This document shows positions 9,530-19,191 of a stretch of DNA of 53,929 nt, one piece after another. Positions within the stretch are counted from its first letter, which is position 1, and each line of letters begins with the position of its first letter. This DNA comes from JBCBSS01 sp039819065 (lineage in GTDB: Bacteria; Bacteroidota; Bacteroidia; Cytophagales; Cyclobacteriaceae), in contig JBCBSS010000035.1 of NCBI GenBank assembly GCA_039819065.1, positions 1-53,929 on the forward strand, read 5' to 3'. A program made the position numbers and the translations under genes. Below the pieces are notes generated by a model, which saw only the letters and a list, made by a program, of their open reading frames with translations, made no database searches and was not told the origin of the DNA.

Positions 9530-10204
9530 TCAATTCAAGGTTTCATAAAACTGTATTAAGGCAATTAAATCAGTTTCATCAGTAAGCTTGATCTTCTTAC
9601 TTTTTACGAAGTTATTCAATTGTTGCCCGTGTTTGATATTCTTGAGGTCTTTCTTTTTTCCTTGAAGTTTCCATGACTTTTGTTCCTTTCTATCGAACAG
9701 AACATAGTGCGATTTTTTGCTGATTGTATAATCTCTAGATCCGACATTCAGTTGTTCATTGTAATTTGGCTTGGTAACATCAGCTAGTGTCTTTCTTAAT
9801 AACATGCTTTTTCCAGAAGAATAGATTTTCTCTACGAAGTCGTTTTTATCCATGCCTTCTATACCATTGCCGTTTATGAAACATCGCGAGTTTTGTTTAA
9901 CAACGATAGAATCTATCATAGAAGGCTTTAACCCGTAGTCTTTATTATCTACGGTCAGAATAATCTGATTGCTATACAAGTTATAATTCATTTTCGCGTC
10001 TAGTACCTTGTTCCCAATTATAAATACAGTAGCGTCCACTTTTTCACCCATCAAATAGAAATCGCCATCAACTCCCGCAGGAGGTTTTGTAACTCTGATC
10101 AAACCCGCATCAGTGATGACATGTCTTGGATCCCTTGAAAGTTGACTATAAGTATAGGCAACACAAACTGAACTTAGTAATATAACTAGTATGACCTTTT
10201 TCAT
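9530..10204 (-). CDS. Secreted protein of unknown function
   Basis: Not recognised. The protein has 224 residues from the ATG at 10204; a TTG nine bases upstream is possible, but the ATG gives a standard MKK signal peptide ending near TYSQ. The mature part has few domain clues: a Lys-rich stretch KLQGKKKDLKNIK (about 185-197) and alternating beta-strand-like segments with DNKDYGL and KMNYNLYSNQI, reminiscent of a compact beta fold. It lies between the two susCD operons on the same strand, with 315 bp and a terminator separating it from the second. Whether it belongs functionally with either is unknown. Confidence 0.6.
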   Translation of the reverse strand: MKKVILVILLSSVCVAYTYSQLSRDPRHVITDAGLIRVTKPPAGVDGDFYLMGEKVDATVFIIGNKVLDAKMNYNLYSNQIILTVDNKDYGLKPSMIDSIVVKQNSRCFINGNGIEGMDKNDFVEKIYSSGKSMLLRKTLADVTKPNYNEQLNVGSRDYTISKKSHYVLFDRKEQKSWKLQGKKKDLKNIKHGQQLNNFVKSKKIKLTDETDLIALIQFYETLN

Positions 10205-10231
10205 GATATACAAATTAAATCTTAGCCGCTA

Positions 10232-10269
10232 AAAAAAAACAAAGAACCACCCTTTCTTGGGTGATTCTT
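10232..10269 (-). terminator. Terminator ending the second susC-susD operon
   Basis: The minus-strand RNA forms AAGAATCACCC/GGGTGGTTCTT (11 bp including one U-G pair) around a 6-nt loop, followed by a run of nine U. It follows the stop of the Calx-beta lipoprotein at 10297. Confidence 0.9.
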
Positions 10270-10296
10270 CGTTAATAATCAATATTATTTATTCAA

Positions 10297-11565
10297 TTAT
10301 TCAGGCACAATTACTACGCTGAACGATGTATTGGAAGAAGATACCTCTACCTCTGCATCAGACGTAGTTAATCCTCCGGCCATTATCTCAACTTCAAACT
10401 CAAAAGGTTTAGAACCTGTGGCCATAAACCCAGCTTCGAGTATCTGAATAGCCACTTCTTTTTCTGTTTGACCTGCACTGAAAGTTATGCTACCTCCGGT
10501 TGCATCATTAAAGTGTACACCTGAAACAGCCTGAATTGTAGTCGTATCGCTAGCAACACCAGTGATGGTATAATTAATAGTGACATCAACGGGTGATACA
10601 TCTGATAAGGTGATAGGGAAATTGATAAAACCCGCGTCGGAAACTTGATCAAGTATTAAAGAATCAGTCTCTACATCAAATGACAATGCTTTCACTTCGT
10701 CATTGATATCGAACGTCAGACTATCAGCATCTCCTAAAGTCACACTGAAACCGGTTCCTCCTATAGCGGCATTAGACACTACAACAAGCAAAGAATCCCC
10801 TGTCTCTGGCATATTATCGTCAACACTGATGATACCAAAACTAGCAGAAGTCTCACCCTGAGGGACAACCAACTGAGGTCCAAATCCTGTATATGTAAAA
10901 TCTGCACCTTCCATTAATGTACCTCCGGTCGCCACATCAACACTCACGTCCTCAGACACTGCGAAGTTCAAACTAACAGACACAAAAGTAGTGTCCATGG
11001 TGTTGTTTTCAGTAACCGACAAGGAAGAAGCATCTAATTCAACTACTAAAGGAACATCTTCTATAGTTATGGTTGCCGACCTTAATATTTCAGTACCACC
11101 ACGGCCAACTGCATAAATAGTTCCATCATCAGCTACGGCATCAGTAAGAATCACCTCTAAAGTTTTTGTTCCATCAGCTACAGCATCTGTCAATAAAGTA
11201 ACTTCTAAATCAACGTTGTCAAAATCACCGATGGTAGGATCATTCTCGATAACTACTGAACCACCTGTAGCAGTTGCACCAGCCACAGTAAAGTCCTCTC
11301 CGAAAACGGCGTCACCACCGAAAGTGTAGTTGGCAGTTATATCACTTAAAGAACCTGTTGGTGCTTCAATATTCAACGTTACAGTTCCGCCAGTTTCTTC
11401 CTCCTCAACATCAGCATCAACTGACTGGCCGCTAGCATTAAACGCTACATAAGCAGGCAAGTCCTCAAGAATGATTTCCTGATCTTCTAAATCGAAATCA
11501 TCACAGGCAGCAACGATCATTGTTACCACCCCCATTAATATATATTTTAAATGTTTGATTCTCAT
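10297..11565 (-). CDS. Calx-beta repeat lipoprotein of the second susCD operon
   Basis: Predicted surface lipoprotein of 422 residues. Lipobox VAAC with Cys21, followed by Asp-Asp. Three Calx-beta-like repeats fill the protein. Each has a G-x-D-F-T/H-F unit (FGEDFTVAGATATGGSVVI, MEGADFTYTG, SGVHFNDATGGSITFSAG), an acidic turn and a closing strand such as ATITIEDV or LTFDINDE. It is third in the operon (10 bp after susD), the same position as the related but shorter lipoprotein at 3741-4583. A role in surface ligand binding is inferred from this slot. It contains no visible enzyme motif and is strongly acidic, so Ca2+ binding is plausible. Confidence 0.82.
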   Translation of the reverse strand: MRIKHLKYILMGVVTMIVAACDDFDLEDQEIILEDLPAYVAFNASGQSVDADVEEEETGGTVTLNIEAPTGSLSDITANYTFGGDAVFGEDFTVAGATATGGSVVIENDPTIGDFDNVDLEVTLLTDAVADGTKTLEVILTDAVADDGTIYAVGRGGTEILRSATITIEDVPLVVELDASSLSVTENNTMDTTFVSVSLNFAVSEDVSVDVATGGTLMEGADFTYTGFGPQLVVPQGETSASFGIISVDDNMPETGDSLLVVVSNAAIGGTGFSVTLGDADSLTFDINDEVKALSFDVETDSLILDQVSDAGFINFPITLSDVSPVDVTINYTITGVASDTTTIQAVSGVHFNDATGGSITFSAGQTEKEVAIQILEAGFMATGSKPFEFEVEIMAGGLTTSDAEVEVSSSNTSFSVVIVPE

Positions 11566-11575
11566 CTTCTAAATT

Positions 11576-13021
11576 TTACATGTTTTCAAACCACATTGGC
11601 TCGTCAGTTAATACATCTGTTGGTGTATTAGGGTTAGCTGCGGCCTCTGTGGGAGGATAAGTGAATCTCTTAAGAATAGTGGAAATAGTTGCACTTGCCG
11701 GCGGATCTAACGCTGGAACACCAGTTCTTCTCACGTGAGTCCAACTCAATAGTGGTCGCAAGAAGCTTTCCAAGTATTGCTGAGTATAAATCTGCTCTTT
11801 AGCATCCTCGTTAGATAGTGTACTAAGATCAGGAATACTGTTAACGTACGTGTCAATCTGACTGCTGGTCAAAGTAATTTGCGCACCATTGATATCCTGC
11901 CCCCAGAAAGTTACCGCTTGCTCAACGCCAGTACGATAAGCCTCATCAGCATCGCCGGACAATACTCCGTCTATTATCAACTCTGCTCTATATAAGTTTA
12001 ACTCTGAAGGCAAGAACCAAATATTAGGCATATCCGCTCTCATCACATTGTCGTTGATTACAGAATTAGAACCGGTAGGAAACCTGTCTAACGCAGGAGG
12101 GGGAAGACCTCCCCTTGTGTCAACGAATAATTCGAAACGAGGGTCATTGGTACTTGTTAACAAGTCGCTGATAAAAGGAGAAGGGCCGAAAAACTCGCTA
12201 GAAGCGTTAAAGCCTGTTCCGAAATCAACAAGAATCTGCTTCCACGCATTGTCCTGACCAGGATCCCCTGGATAATTGAACAATGTAGCCTGCGCGTTGC
12301 TTTCAATGAGTGGCTGATTGAATGCGGCTGTTATATCCGACTCTACAGAAGCGTCTACATTTCTGATAAGCATCAGAATTCGAATTTTTAAGGAGTTGGC
12401 AAACCTTCTCCAAGCTTGCATATCGCCACCGAAAATCAAATCTCCGCTAGAGACGTTAAAAGTACCGGCTCCACCTAACGCTTCAAACTCATCAATCAAC
12501 GCCATCGCCTCATTTAAGAGATCTACACATCCCCTAAGTACGGTACCTTGATCATCAAATTCAGGTAATGGAAACTCCTGGCCATTGATAGACTCGCTAA
12601 AAGGAATATCCTCGAAAATAACTGTAAGTTCATAGTAGGAAAGAGCTTGCATGATCACCGCTATGGCAGTAATGTTATTACTACCAGTCCCGGCTTCTCT
12701 TGCATCCGCTTCCACGAGGCCTAAATTTCCTAGAACCTGAGTATAGTACATGTTCCACGTGTTTCCTGTAAGGAACGAAGTTGTAGAACCGTTTCTTGGC
12801 GAGTTAAACGTTCTCGCAAAATGTTGAGGAACATCAGTAATCCTTGTTCCAATCTCTGTGGTTTTTCTCGCAGCATATTGCACAAAAACGTAAGGCAATA
12901 CGGCATTCGGATCCGCCGATGTAGCTGCCTGAGGGTCTGTGTTTATATCTAATGCCTCTTCACATGACATTGGAAGCACCAACATCATCAATGACAGTAT
13001 GTATACAAATATTTTTTTCAT
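11576..13021 (-). CDS. SusD/RagB family lipoprotein (SusD-like_2 type)
   Basis: Surface binding partner of the SusC encoded 20 bp upstream. Length 481 residues. Lipobox PMSC with Cys20, then ALDINTDPQAATSADPNAVLP, the characteristic start of the SusD-like_2 subfamily. Further typical features are YYELTVIFEDIPFSES (about 128-143), WRRFANSLKIRILM (about 203-216) and the C-terminal LSWTHVRRTGVPALDPP. It differs clearly from the SusD at 4603-6078, which belongs to the classic RagB type, so the two operons probably handle different nutrients. The substrate is not evident. Confidence 0.94.
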   Translation of the reverse strand: MKKIFVYILSLMMLVLPMSCEEALDINTDPQAATSADPNAVLPYVFVQYAARKTTEIGTRITDVPQHFARTFNSPRNGSTTSFLTGNTWNMYYTQVLGNLGLVEADAREAGTGSNNITAIAVIMQALSYYELTVIFEDIPFSESINGQEFPLPEFDDQGTVLRGCVDLLNEAMALIDEFEALGGAGTFNVSSGDLIFGGDMQAWRRFANSLKIRILMLIRNVDASVESDITAAFNQPLIESNAQATLFNYPGDPGQDNAWKQILVDFGTGFNASSEFFGPSPFISDLLTSTNDPRFELFVDTRGGLPPPALDRFPTGSNSVINDNVMRADMPNIWFLPSELNLYRAELIIDGVLSGDADEAYRTGVEQAVTFWGQDINGAQITLTSSQIDTYVNSIPDLSTLSNEDAKEQIYTQQYLESFLRPLLSWTHVRRTGVPALDPPASATISTILKRFTYPPTEAAANPNTPTDVLTDEPMWFENM

Positions 13022-13041
13022 TTCTTCTATTAGGTTTAGGA

Positions 13042-16000
13042 TTAGAATGTCAATCTAACGTTGAATCCAAAACTTCTGGTTGAAGGTACAGATGCTCTTT
13101 CTACACCAAAACCAACACCTGCCTGACCAGGGCCAAACAAGTTAGCTTCTGGGTCTATGTGTGGTACCTTAGAGTATAGAAGCGCTAAGTTTCTACCTTC
13201 AACACCTACTTGAACACCCGAGAATGGGATTTTATCGATCACAGATTTTGGTAAAGTGTAAGAGAAACCAACTTCTCTTAATTTAACAAAAGTGGCATCG
13301 AACACAGTAGATTCGGATACACTATTGGCACTCAAATTGGCCCAGAAATCTTCTGCACTTCTGACTGGCACATCATTCTCACGAACGGTACCATCACTTT
13401 GTACAATTACACCTGCTCTGTCAATGAATGTACCTTCTCTGTTTCTAAGGGTTTCTTCAGTAAGACCTCCGTCCCATAAAGCTTCAACAGATGCCGATCT
13501 CAAAAGACCACCTTGTCTCCAGTCTATAGTTGCACTCAAGCTAAAGCCTTTGTAAGTGAAATTGTTTACAAAACCCATAGTAAAGTCAGGCATTACAGAA
13601 CCATAATTCTTAGCCGCACCTGGTACTCTCAAACCGGTCTCTTCATCTATTACAATTCTACCAGTAGTTGGCTCTCTTTCATAAGGTATACCAAATAACT
13701 GGAACTCTCTTCCAGGAACAGCCACTACCTGCACACTATTAAAACCACTGGCCTGTAAGAATCGGTCAAGACCTGGTGCCAATTCCGTTACGGTTGATTC
13801 AACATGGCTAAAATTGACTATAGTATTCCATCTGAAGTTTCCTACCTCTACAGGTGTCGCGTCAATGGAAATTTCAATACCTTCATTATCAATTGAACCT
13901 ACATTAACTGTTCTTTGTGCGAAACCAGTTGACGGTGGAATACTCACGTTCAAGATCTGATTGGTGTTTTCAGAGAAGAAGTAAGTTACATCAAGTCCCA
14001 ACCTTCCGTTAAAGAATTGTAATTCAGTACCAAACTCATATGTAATCTGATCCTCAGGAATCAGCGTAACTGGAGGTATGGTGTTGGTTTTAGCGAAACC
14101 AAGTCTTCCATCAAATGGGAAGTTCAGGTTCAAGCTATACTGGCCGGTGGCCTGTGTAACAGGGAAAAACCTGAAGTCAAGCTGGTAAGGGTTAGTGTCG
14201 TTACCTACTTGTGCGTAACTAGCTCTGAATTTACCAAATGAAAGGATATTGTTAGATATCTGGAATGCATCGGTGAATACAAATGCTAAGCTAGCTGAAG
14301 GATAGAAATATGAATTGTTTTCTAACGGCAATGTAGAAGACCAGTCATTACGTGCTGTTAAAGTAAGTGTCGCCCAATCTTTATAGCTAATCTCAGCCTG
14401 ACCTGCCACTCCAAAGAGTTTACGCTCTGACTCATCTCTCGTCGGAGTTGTAGTCAATGCATTACCTGGTGAAAACAACTCAGGGATACTTAAACTCTCA
14501 GCAAACAAACGATCTCTCTCAAATACTCTTCTGTTATAGTTGAATGCTCCTAAGAAATTCAAACTGATATCTTCATTGATTTTCTTGTAGTAAGTGGAAA
14601 CGATATCAATGTTAAGTTGTCTTCTCTGAAGAATATCAACATCGAATGTACCGGTGGCACGACCTCTGGTTCCTACTCGGTTAGTGATGAATCTTTCATC
14701 TACCCAGTTATCCAAACCTATTCTACTGACAACATTCAGGTTTTCAATTGGAGTGATTGTGAGCTCATAGCTACCTATGAACCTATCTTGCTCCCTTTCA
14801 TTTCTATTCTCGAATTGAACCCAGAATGGGTTGTTATCCTGATTGTTTACAGTGTTTATCTGGTTTCCACTCTCATCAATCCAAGGCCTGAAGTCTCTAA
14901 AATCGGTTGTTGGTACAAAGTTAGCCAGGTTAAAGATGTTAGGATCATTAGCTCCAGCTACACCAGTACCTTGTGATGTCTCACGAGTATACTGAATATT
15001 GAATCTTGACTTGATCCAATTAGCGTGTTTAACACCCGCACCGAAGTTACCTGTCAATCTATCAAGAGTTGCGTTAGGAAGGATACCTTCTTGGTTTAGA
15101 GATGTCAAACTTAAACGGTAATCCATTCTTTCGTTGGCATCACTTAAAGAAACATTGTTGATCAAAGAAACCCCTGTATCAAAGTACTCATCAACGTTAT
15201 CTTCATATGCTTGTAATGGAACTCTTTCACCAGTAATAGCCTTGCTTACTTCCTGACCGATGATACGCTCTCCAAAGGCAGTTGTTCTTAAAGAAGAATC
15301 ATATTTGGCAAAAGAACCGCCTGAATATTCAAATTGATAATCAGGTCTTGTAAAAAGTCTGTCAAATCGAACAGACGAATTAACTGTAATTTGAGGTTTC
15401 CCTCCTTGGCCAGCTTTTCCTTTTTTAGTAGTTACTACTATTACACCGGCTGCAGCTCTAGAACCGTAAAGTGCACTTGCTGCTCCACCTTTTAACACGT
15501 TGATTGATTCAATATCATCAGGATTAAGCGCCACGGCTCCATTCGAGAAATCTCGATTACCTGTAATCCTTGAACCTGTTGCGGTTTGTTGGTTATTAAT
15601 GGGCACACCATCTACAACCCAAAGAGGGGCGTTGTTACCACTTAATGAAGTAATACCACGCACAATGATGTTAGAAGAACCTCCTAGGTTTCCTGACGAT
15701 TGTTGGATAGTTACACCAGTCACTTTACCGTTCAGGGCACTAATCACATTCGATTCCCTAGCCACCACCAAATCTTCGGCTTTTACGCCGGAAACTGCGT
15801 AACCCAATTCTCTCGGGTTTTTTTCGAGACCAAGGGCAGTTACAACAACCTCGGATAGTTGAGTAACATCAGCGGCCATTTGAACATCAATCACTGACCT
15901 TGCACCAATTTCAACTTCTTGGGAGGTCAATCCAATAAATGAAAAAACTAAAACTCCACCTTCCGATGGAACGGTTAGTTTGTAGTTACCATCAACATCG

Positions 16001-16164
16001 GTAACTGTACCGGTACTAGTACCTTTCAAAACAACATTCACTCCAGGTAGCGTGGTCCCATCTTCTGTGGAAGTCACCTTACCTGAGATTGTCCTATCCT
16101 GCGCATATACAAATGAGCAGGCGAAGGACACGAGCACGAAGCCCATGAGTAGAATTTTCTTCAT
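13042..16164 (-). CDS. SusC/RagA family TonB-dependent outer-membrane transporter
   Basis: Outer-membrane channel of 1040 residues. Signal peptide ending VYAQ; CarboxypepD_reg-like domain with GTVTDVDGNYKLTVP and VLVFSFIGL; LSEVVVTALG; plug with IIVRGITSLSGNNAPLWVVDGV and VLKGGAASALYGSRAAAG; beta-barrel ending NVRLTF with terminal Phe. Its N-terminal ~105 residues closely match the first SusC, but plug and barrel differ. It leads an operon with a SusD-like_2 lipoprotein and a Calx-beta lipoprotein. No anti-sigma/sigma pair or hybrid two-component regulator, the usual local regulators of such loci, is present in this window. Confidence 0.96.
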   Translation of the reverse strand: MKKILLMGFVLVSFACSFVYAQDRTISGKVTSTEDGTTLPGVNVVLKGTSTGTVTDVDGNYKLTVPSEGGVLVFSFIGLTSQEVEIGARSVIDVQMAADVTQLSEVVVTALGLEKNPRELGYAVSGVKAEDLVVARESNVISALNGKVTGVTIQQSSGNLGGSSNIIVRGITSLSGNNAPLWVVDGVPINNQQTATGSRITGNRDFSNGAVALNPDDIESINVLKGGAASALYGSRAAAGVIVVTTKKGKAGQGGKPQITVNSSVRFDRLFTRPDYQFEYSGGSFAKYDSSLRTTAFGERIIGQEVSKAITGERVPLQAYEDNVDEYFDTGVSLINNVSLSDANERMDYRLSLTSLNQEGILPNATLDRLTGNFGAGVKHANWIKSRFNIQYTRETSQGTGVAGANDPNIFNLANFVPTTDFRDFRPWIDESGNQINTVNNQDNNPFWVQFENRNEREQDRFIGSYELTITPIENLNVVSRIGLDNWVDERFITNRVGTRGRATGTFDVDILQRRQLNIDIVSTYYKKINEDISLNFLGAFNYNRRVFERDRLFAESLSIPELFSPGNALTTTPTRDESERKLFGVAGQAEISYKDWATLTLTARNDWSSTLPLENNSYFYPSASLAFVFTDAFQISNNILSFGKFRASYAQVGNDTNPYQLDFRFFPVTQATGQYSLNLNFPFDGRLGFAKTNTIPPVTLIPEDQITYEFGTELQFFNGRLGLDVTYFFSENTNQILNVSIPPSTGFAQRTVNVGSIDNEGIEISIDATPVEVGNFRWNTIVNFSHVESTVTELAPGLDRFLQASGFNSVQVVAVPGREFQLFGIPYEREPTTGRIVIDEETGLRVPGAAKNYGSVMPDFTMGFVNNFTYKGFSLSATIDWRQGGLLRSASVEALWDGGLTEETLRNREGTFIDRAGVIVQSDGTVRENDVPVRSAEDFWANLSANSVSESTVFDATFVKLREVGFSYTLPKSVIDKIPFSGVQVGVEGRNLALLYSKVPHIDPEANLFGPGQAGVGFGVERASVPSTRSFGFNVRLTF

Positions 16165-16270
16165 ATCACTCAGTTTAGGTTATAAAAAGTTTAGTAACAG
16201 CGCTCAATTTAAAAGAAAATTCGTACATCCAGAAACTTTGCCATCTTTTTTCCCGTTACTTGGGGGATTA
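16165..16270 (-). promoter_or_regulatory. Conserved susC leader, copy 2
   Basis: Same block order and spacing as copy 1: TTTAGGTTA at 10 bp from the start, TTAAAAGAAAATT at 45, CTTTGCC ending at 78 and TGGGGGATTA with its G-run at 98. The constancy of spacing across four blocks in otherwise diverged sequence is the evidence for function. Confidence 0.6.
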
Positions 16271-16418
16271 ATCAGTCACCCCATCTATTTTTCACCCTGT
16301 TTTTGTCACTTAAATGACTTATATAGACCATTTTCAACGAATTTATTTGCCTAATTGTCAACACTTTAGCTTTTCAAGTGTTGCATACCCCAGTATTGAC
16401 CAGGAAAAAATAACATTT

Positions 16419-16428
16419 TGGGGGATAA
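16419..16428 (-). promoter_or_regulatory. Distal G-run motif upstream of second susC
   Basis: TGGGGGATAA lies 255 bp upstream of the ATG, matching the distal motif of the first susC (about 247 bp). The remaining 16271-16524 is AT-rich and holds no gene. Confidence 0.38.
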
Positions 16429-16524
16429 AGTTACATTGACCTACTTTATTAATAGGATTTACAGAGTAAGCATAACTATTTGATGCTTACAATTGGAAAG
16501 AAAGATTCTAAGGAGTAAGTTTAT

Positions 16525-18471
16525 TTAATTACGGGGAGCTTCTTTAATCTTAAACTCGATACGTCGATTCATCTGGCGATTAGCTTCTGTATCGTTTGGG
16601 CGCACGGGTTGGCGTTCTCCATACCCTTTATAAGACAAGATATTCGCTGGTACTTCGGAGCCTATTAAATAGTCAAAGACTGCCTTGGCCCGTTTCACCG
16701 AAAGGTCAAAATTATACTTTTCACCACCGCTATTATCTGTATGTCCGGCTATTTCTACCTTGATATTAGGGTTGTCTTTTAAGAAGCGTACAATCTTATT
16801 GAGTTCGGTCTTGGATTTGTCTTTGAGCTTGTAACTATTAAGATCAAAAAAGATATTTTCAAGTACTGTCTTTACTCCCTCCTCAATCGGCTCTAGCAGT
16901 ACATCAATTCTAACAGGCTCAAAATCCCCATCGGTGTAATCGAAAGTAAGGCTTTTGAAAAGGTACCCTTCTCTACTCACATATAAGGCATATTCCGAAC
17001 CTTCTGCCAGCACTATGGTATATTCACCACTGACAGCATCAGAATTGACCAAACTAATACGTTTCTGATTCTTCAGATCGAATAGCTCAACTTTTGCTGC
17101 TAAGGGTTTAGCGGTTTTAATGTCTTTGACCGATCCTTTGACAAAGTTGGCTCTGTGTCTTACCTGAGCACTCTTAGGCACATCAAACTGATAAAGGACA
17201 CTTCTTGTGGGTTGAGTATCCGTTATCTCCTCTAATGAATAATACCCTTTGGTGCCATCTGCAGTAATGAAGAGCGCCGTTTGATCGCTGTTGGTATTGA
17301 TGGGGTTTCCCAAGTTTTGCGCACTGCCCCACTCCTCTCCTTCTTGCTCACAATAGAATATATCAAAACCACCGAACCCTTTCCGCCCCTTGGTTGCGAA
17401 ATAGAATGTCTGGCCATTGGCATGAATAAAAGGTGATATATCATCAAATGGGGTATTGATCTTATCGCCCATATTCACAGGGGCAGTCCACTCATCATTA
17501 TCGTCCAGTTTCGTTGCCCAGAGGTCGCTACCACCTTTCCCTCCTCTACGTGTAGAAGCAAAGTACAAAGTGCGGCCATCCGCAGATAATGAAGGTTGGC
17601 TGTCCCATGACGACGAATTCACTATTGGTCCTAGGTTACTGGGTCTCGACCATTCGCTGCCGGTTTTATAACAAATAAACAAATCACAGCTACCGTATCC
17701 TTTTCTACCCAAGCATGAGGTGAAAATCAGGATTCGACCATCTGCAGAGATCGTACATGTCCCCTCATTATATTCGGAATTGATATTGTCAGATATGCTT
17801 TTAGGATTAGACCATTCTCCATTTGGCCCTTTTTCGCTTAAAACCAGGTCTTCATCATAGATACCGGCGGTGCCAAACCTTCTTGTATATATCAGTGTGT
17901 TTTGATCAACCGTAAGGACTGGAAAGTATTGTAGGGCAAATTGGTTCACTGCCTCTCCTAGTGGAATGGGGTTAAATTCAGCTACTATTTGTTGATTTTC
18001 TAATGCATAGGAAGCATTATCTACCATTGACTTGGCTATCCGAACACGGGTAGGGTTTCTAGGACTAGCCCCTAAATAGTTATTCAAATGAACTAAGGCA
18101 GAATCATACTCACCAAATTTCATATGCAATTCGCCTAACTCGAATTCTAGTGATAGGATTGTTTTCTCGGCCGGTTTAAGTCCCTCAGCTTGATTGAGCA
18201 GAACCCTGGCTTGATCATAATCCTTCAGGGCTTTATAAATGGTAGCCAGTCGGATGTAAGCCTCAATAAAGCCTTTGTCCTTTTTGATGGCAGACTCCAG
18301 TAATTCCTTCGCTTGATTGTACTGCCTTCTCACTCGATAATTATCGGCTTCGCGATAAAGTTCGATCGCTTTTTTGGAAGTGGTACTAAGTTTCGTCTGA
18401 CCGGGCGATGGAAGCGCAAAAAATGTCAGAAGTAAAAGAAAAAATGCTTTTTTAAAGATCGCGTAATTCAC
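16525..18471 (-). CDS. OmpA-family protein with TPR, PD40 propeller and carboxypeptidase-regulatory domain (PorE-like architecture)
   Basis: Predicted periplasmic/outer-membrane protein of 648 residues. Domains in order: signal peptide (about 1-25); TPR-like helices (about 28-150); PD40 beta-propeller repeats (about 190-420) such as ISADGRILIFTS, LSADGRTLYFASTRRGG and GGSDLWATKL; a CarboxypepD_reg-like fold (about 445-520); and a C-terminal OmpA domain (about 535-645) with EIAGHTDNSGG and GYGERQPV, which binds peptidoglycan. This order equals that of PorE of the type IX secretion system, but many Bacteroidota paralogues share it and no lipobox is present here, so I do not assign porE. The start is GTG; no in-frame ATG fits the signal peptide. 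Confidence 0.88.
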   Translation of the reverse strand: MNYAIFKKAFFLLLLTFFALPSPGQTKLSTTSKKAIELYREADNYRVRRQYNQAKELLESAIKKDKGFIEAYIRLATIYKALKDYDQARVLLNQAEGLKPAEKTILSLEFELGELHMKFGEYDSALVHLNNYLGASPRNPTRVRIAKSMVDNASYALENQQIVAEFNPIPLGEAVNQFALQYFPVLTVDQNTLIYTRRFGTAGIYDEDLVLSEKGPNGEWSNPKSISDNINSEYNEGTCTISADGRILIFTSCLGRKGYGSCDLFICYKTGSEWSRPSNLGPIVNSSSWDSQPSLSADGRTLYFASTRRGGKGGSDLWATKLDDNDEWTAPVNMGDKINTPFDDISPFIHANGQTFYFATKGRKGFGGFDIFYCEQEGEEWGSAQNLGNPINTNSDQTALFITADGTKGYYSLEEITDTQPTRSVLYQFDVPKSAQVRHRANFVKGSVKDIKTAKPLAAKVELFDLKNQKRISLVNSDAVSGEYTIVLAEGSEYALYVSREGYLFKSLTFDYTDGDFEPVRIDVLLEPIEEGVKTVLENIFFDLNSYKLKDKSKTELNKIVRFLKDNPNIKVEIAGHTDNSGGEKYNFDLSVKRAKAVFDYLIGSEVPANILSYKGYGERQPVRPNDTEANRQMNRRIEFKIKEAPRN

Positions 18472-18549
18472 AAAACAGTAAGATTACAATTGCTTTCAAC
18501 ACAAATCTGAATTTAAGAAAATTCTATCATTTATAACGCAGAGAATGCA

Positions 18550-19191
18550 TTAAGGTATATCCATATACTTGTGTGTTTGCAATGAAATCTCCCATTTAGG
18601 GTTTTGTTGAACATAATCGATGATCATCGGCAACATCTCTTCCCGTTTATCCCACTCCGGTTGTAAAAAAAGTCTGCAAGAAGGGTTCACTTGTCGGGCA
18701 TGGCTTTCTGCCCATTCAAAGTCACTTTTGTTGTATACGATGACCTTAAGTTCATCGGCTTTTGAAAAAATATCGCCGACTGGCCTTTTAAACTTCTTAG
18801 GAGAAAAGCATATCCAATCCCACCTACCAGATAAAGGATAAGCACCTGAGGTCTCAATATTGGTTTGGAAACCAGCCTGAGTTAAGCTTTCAGTTAGATC
18901 GGTGAGGTCATACATTAGAGGTTCACCTCCGGTTATAACAGCCAATCTGGCAGGCACTTTAGACGCCTCTTCTACAATTTTTTGAACGGGTATGCTTGGG
19001 AATTTAGAAGCGTCCCAAGATTCCTTCACGTCGCACCAGTGGCAACCCACATCACACCCGCCTAATCTGATGAAATAAGCGGCCTTGCCCTGGTGATGTC
19101 CTTCTCCCTGAATAGTGTAGAAGGCTTCCATAAGTGGAAGTGGATCACCTGCAAGTACATTAAGCTTCAATCTCGATGTGTCTTGATTCAT
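18550..19191 (-). CDS. queE: 7-carboxy-7-deazaguanine synthase
   Basis: Radical SAM enzyme that contracts 6-carboxytetrahydropterin to 7-carboxy-7-deazaguanine in the queuosine/7-deazapurine pathway. Length 213 residues. Substrate-binding YTIQGEG at 25-31 and the cluster-binding Cys46-x3-Cys50-x2-Cys53 in CDVGCHWCD, with ITGGEPLM at about 86-93. The chosen start makes it overlap the upstream folD by 32 bp. A later start is possible, but all motifs lie downstream either way. The other queuosine genes (queC, queD, queF) are not in this window. Confidence 0.94.
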   Translation of the reverse strand: MNQDTSRLKLNVLAGDPLPLMEAFYTIQGEGHHQGKAAYFIRLGGCDVGCHWCDVKESWDASKFPSIPVQKIVEEASKVPARLAVITGGEPLMYDLTDLTESLTQAGFQTNIETSGAYPLSGRWDWICFSPKKFKRPVGDIFSKADELKVIVYNKSDFEWAESHARQVNPSCRLFLQPEWDKREEMLPMIIDYVQQNPKWEISLQTHKYMDIP

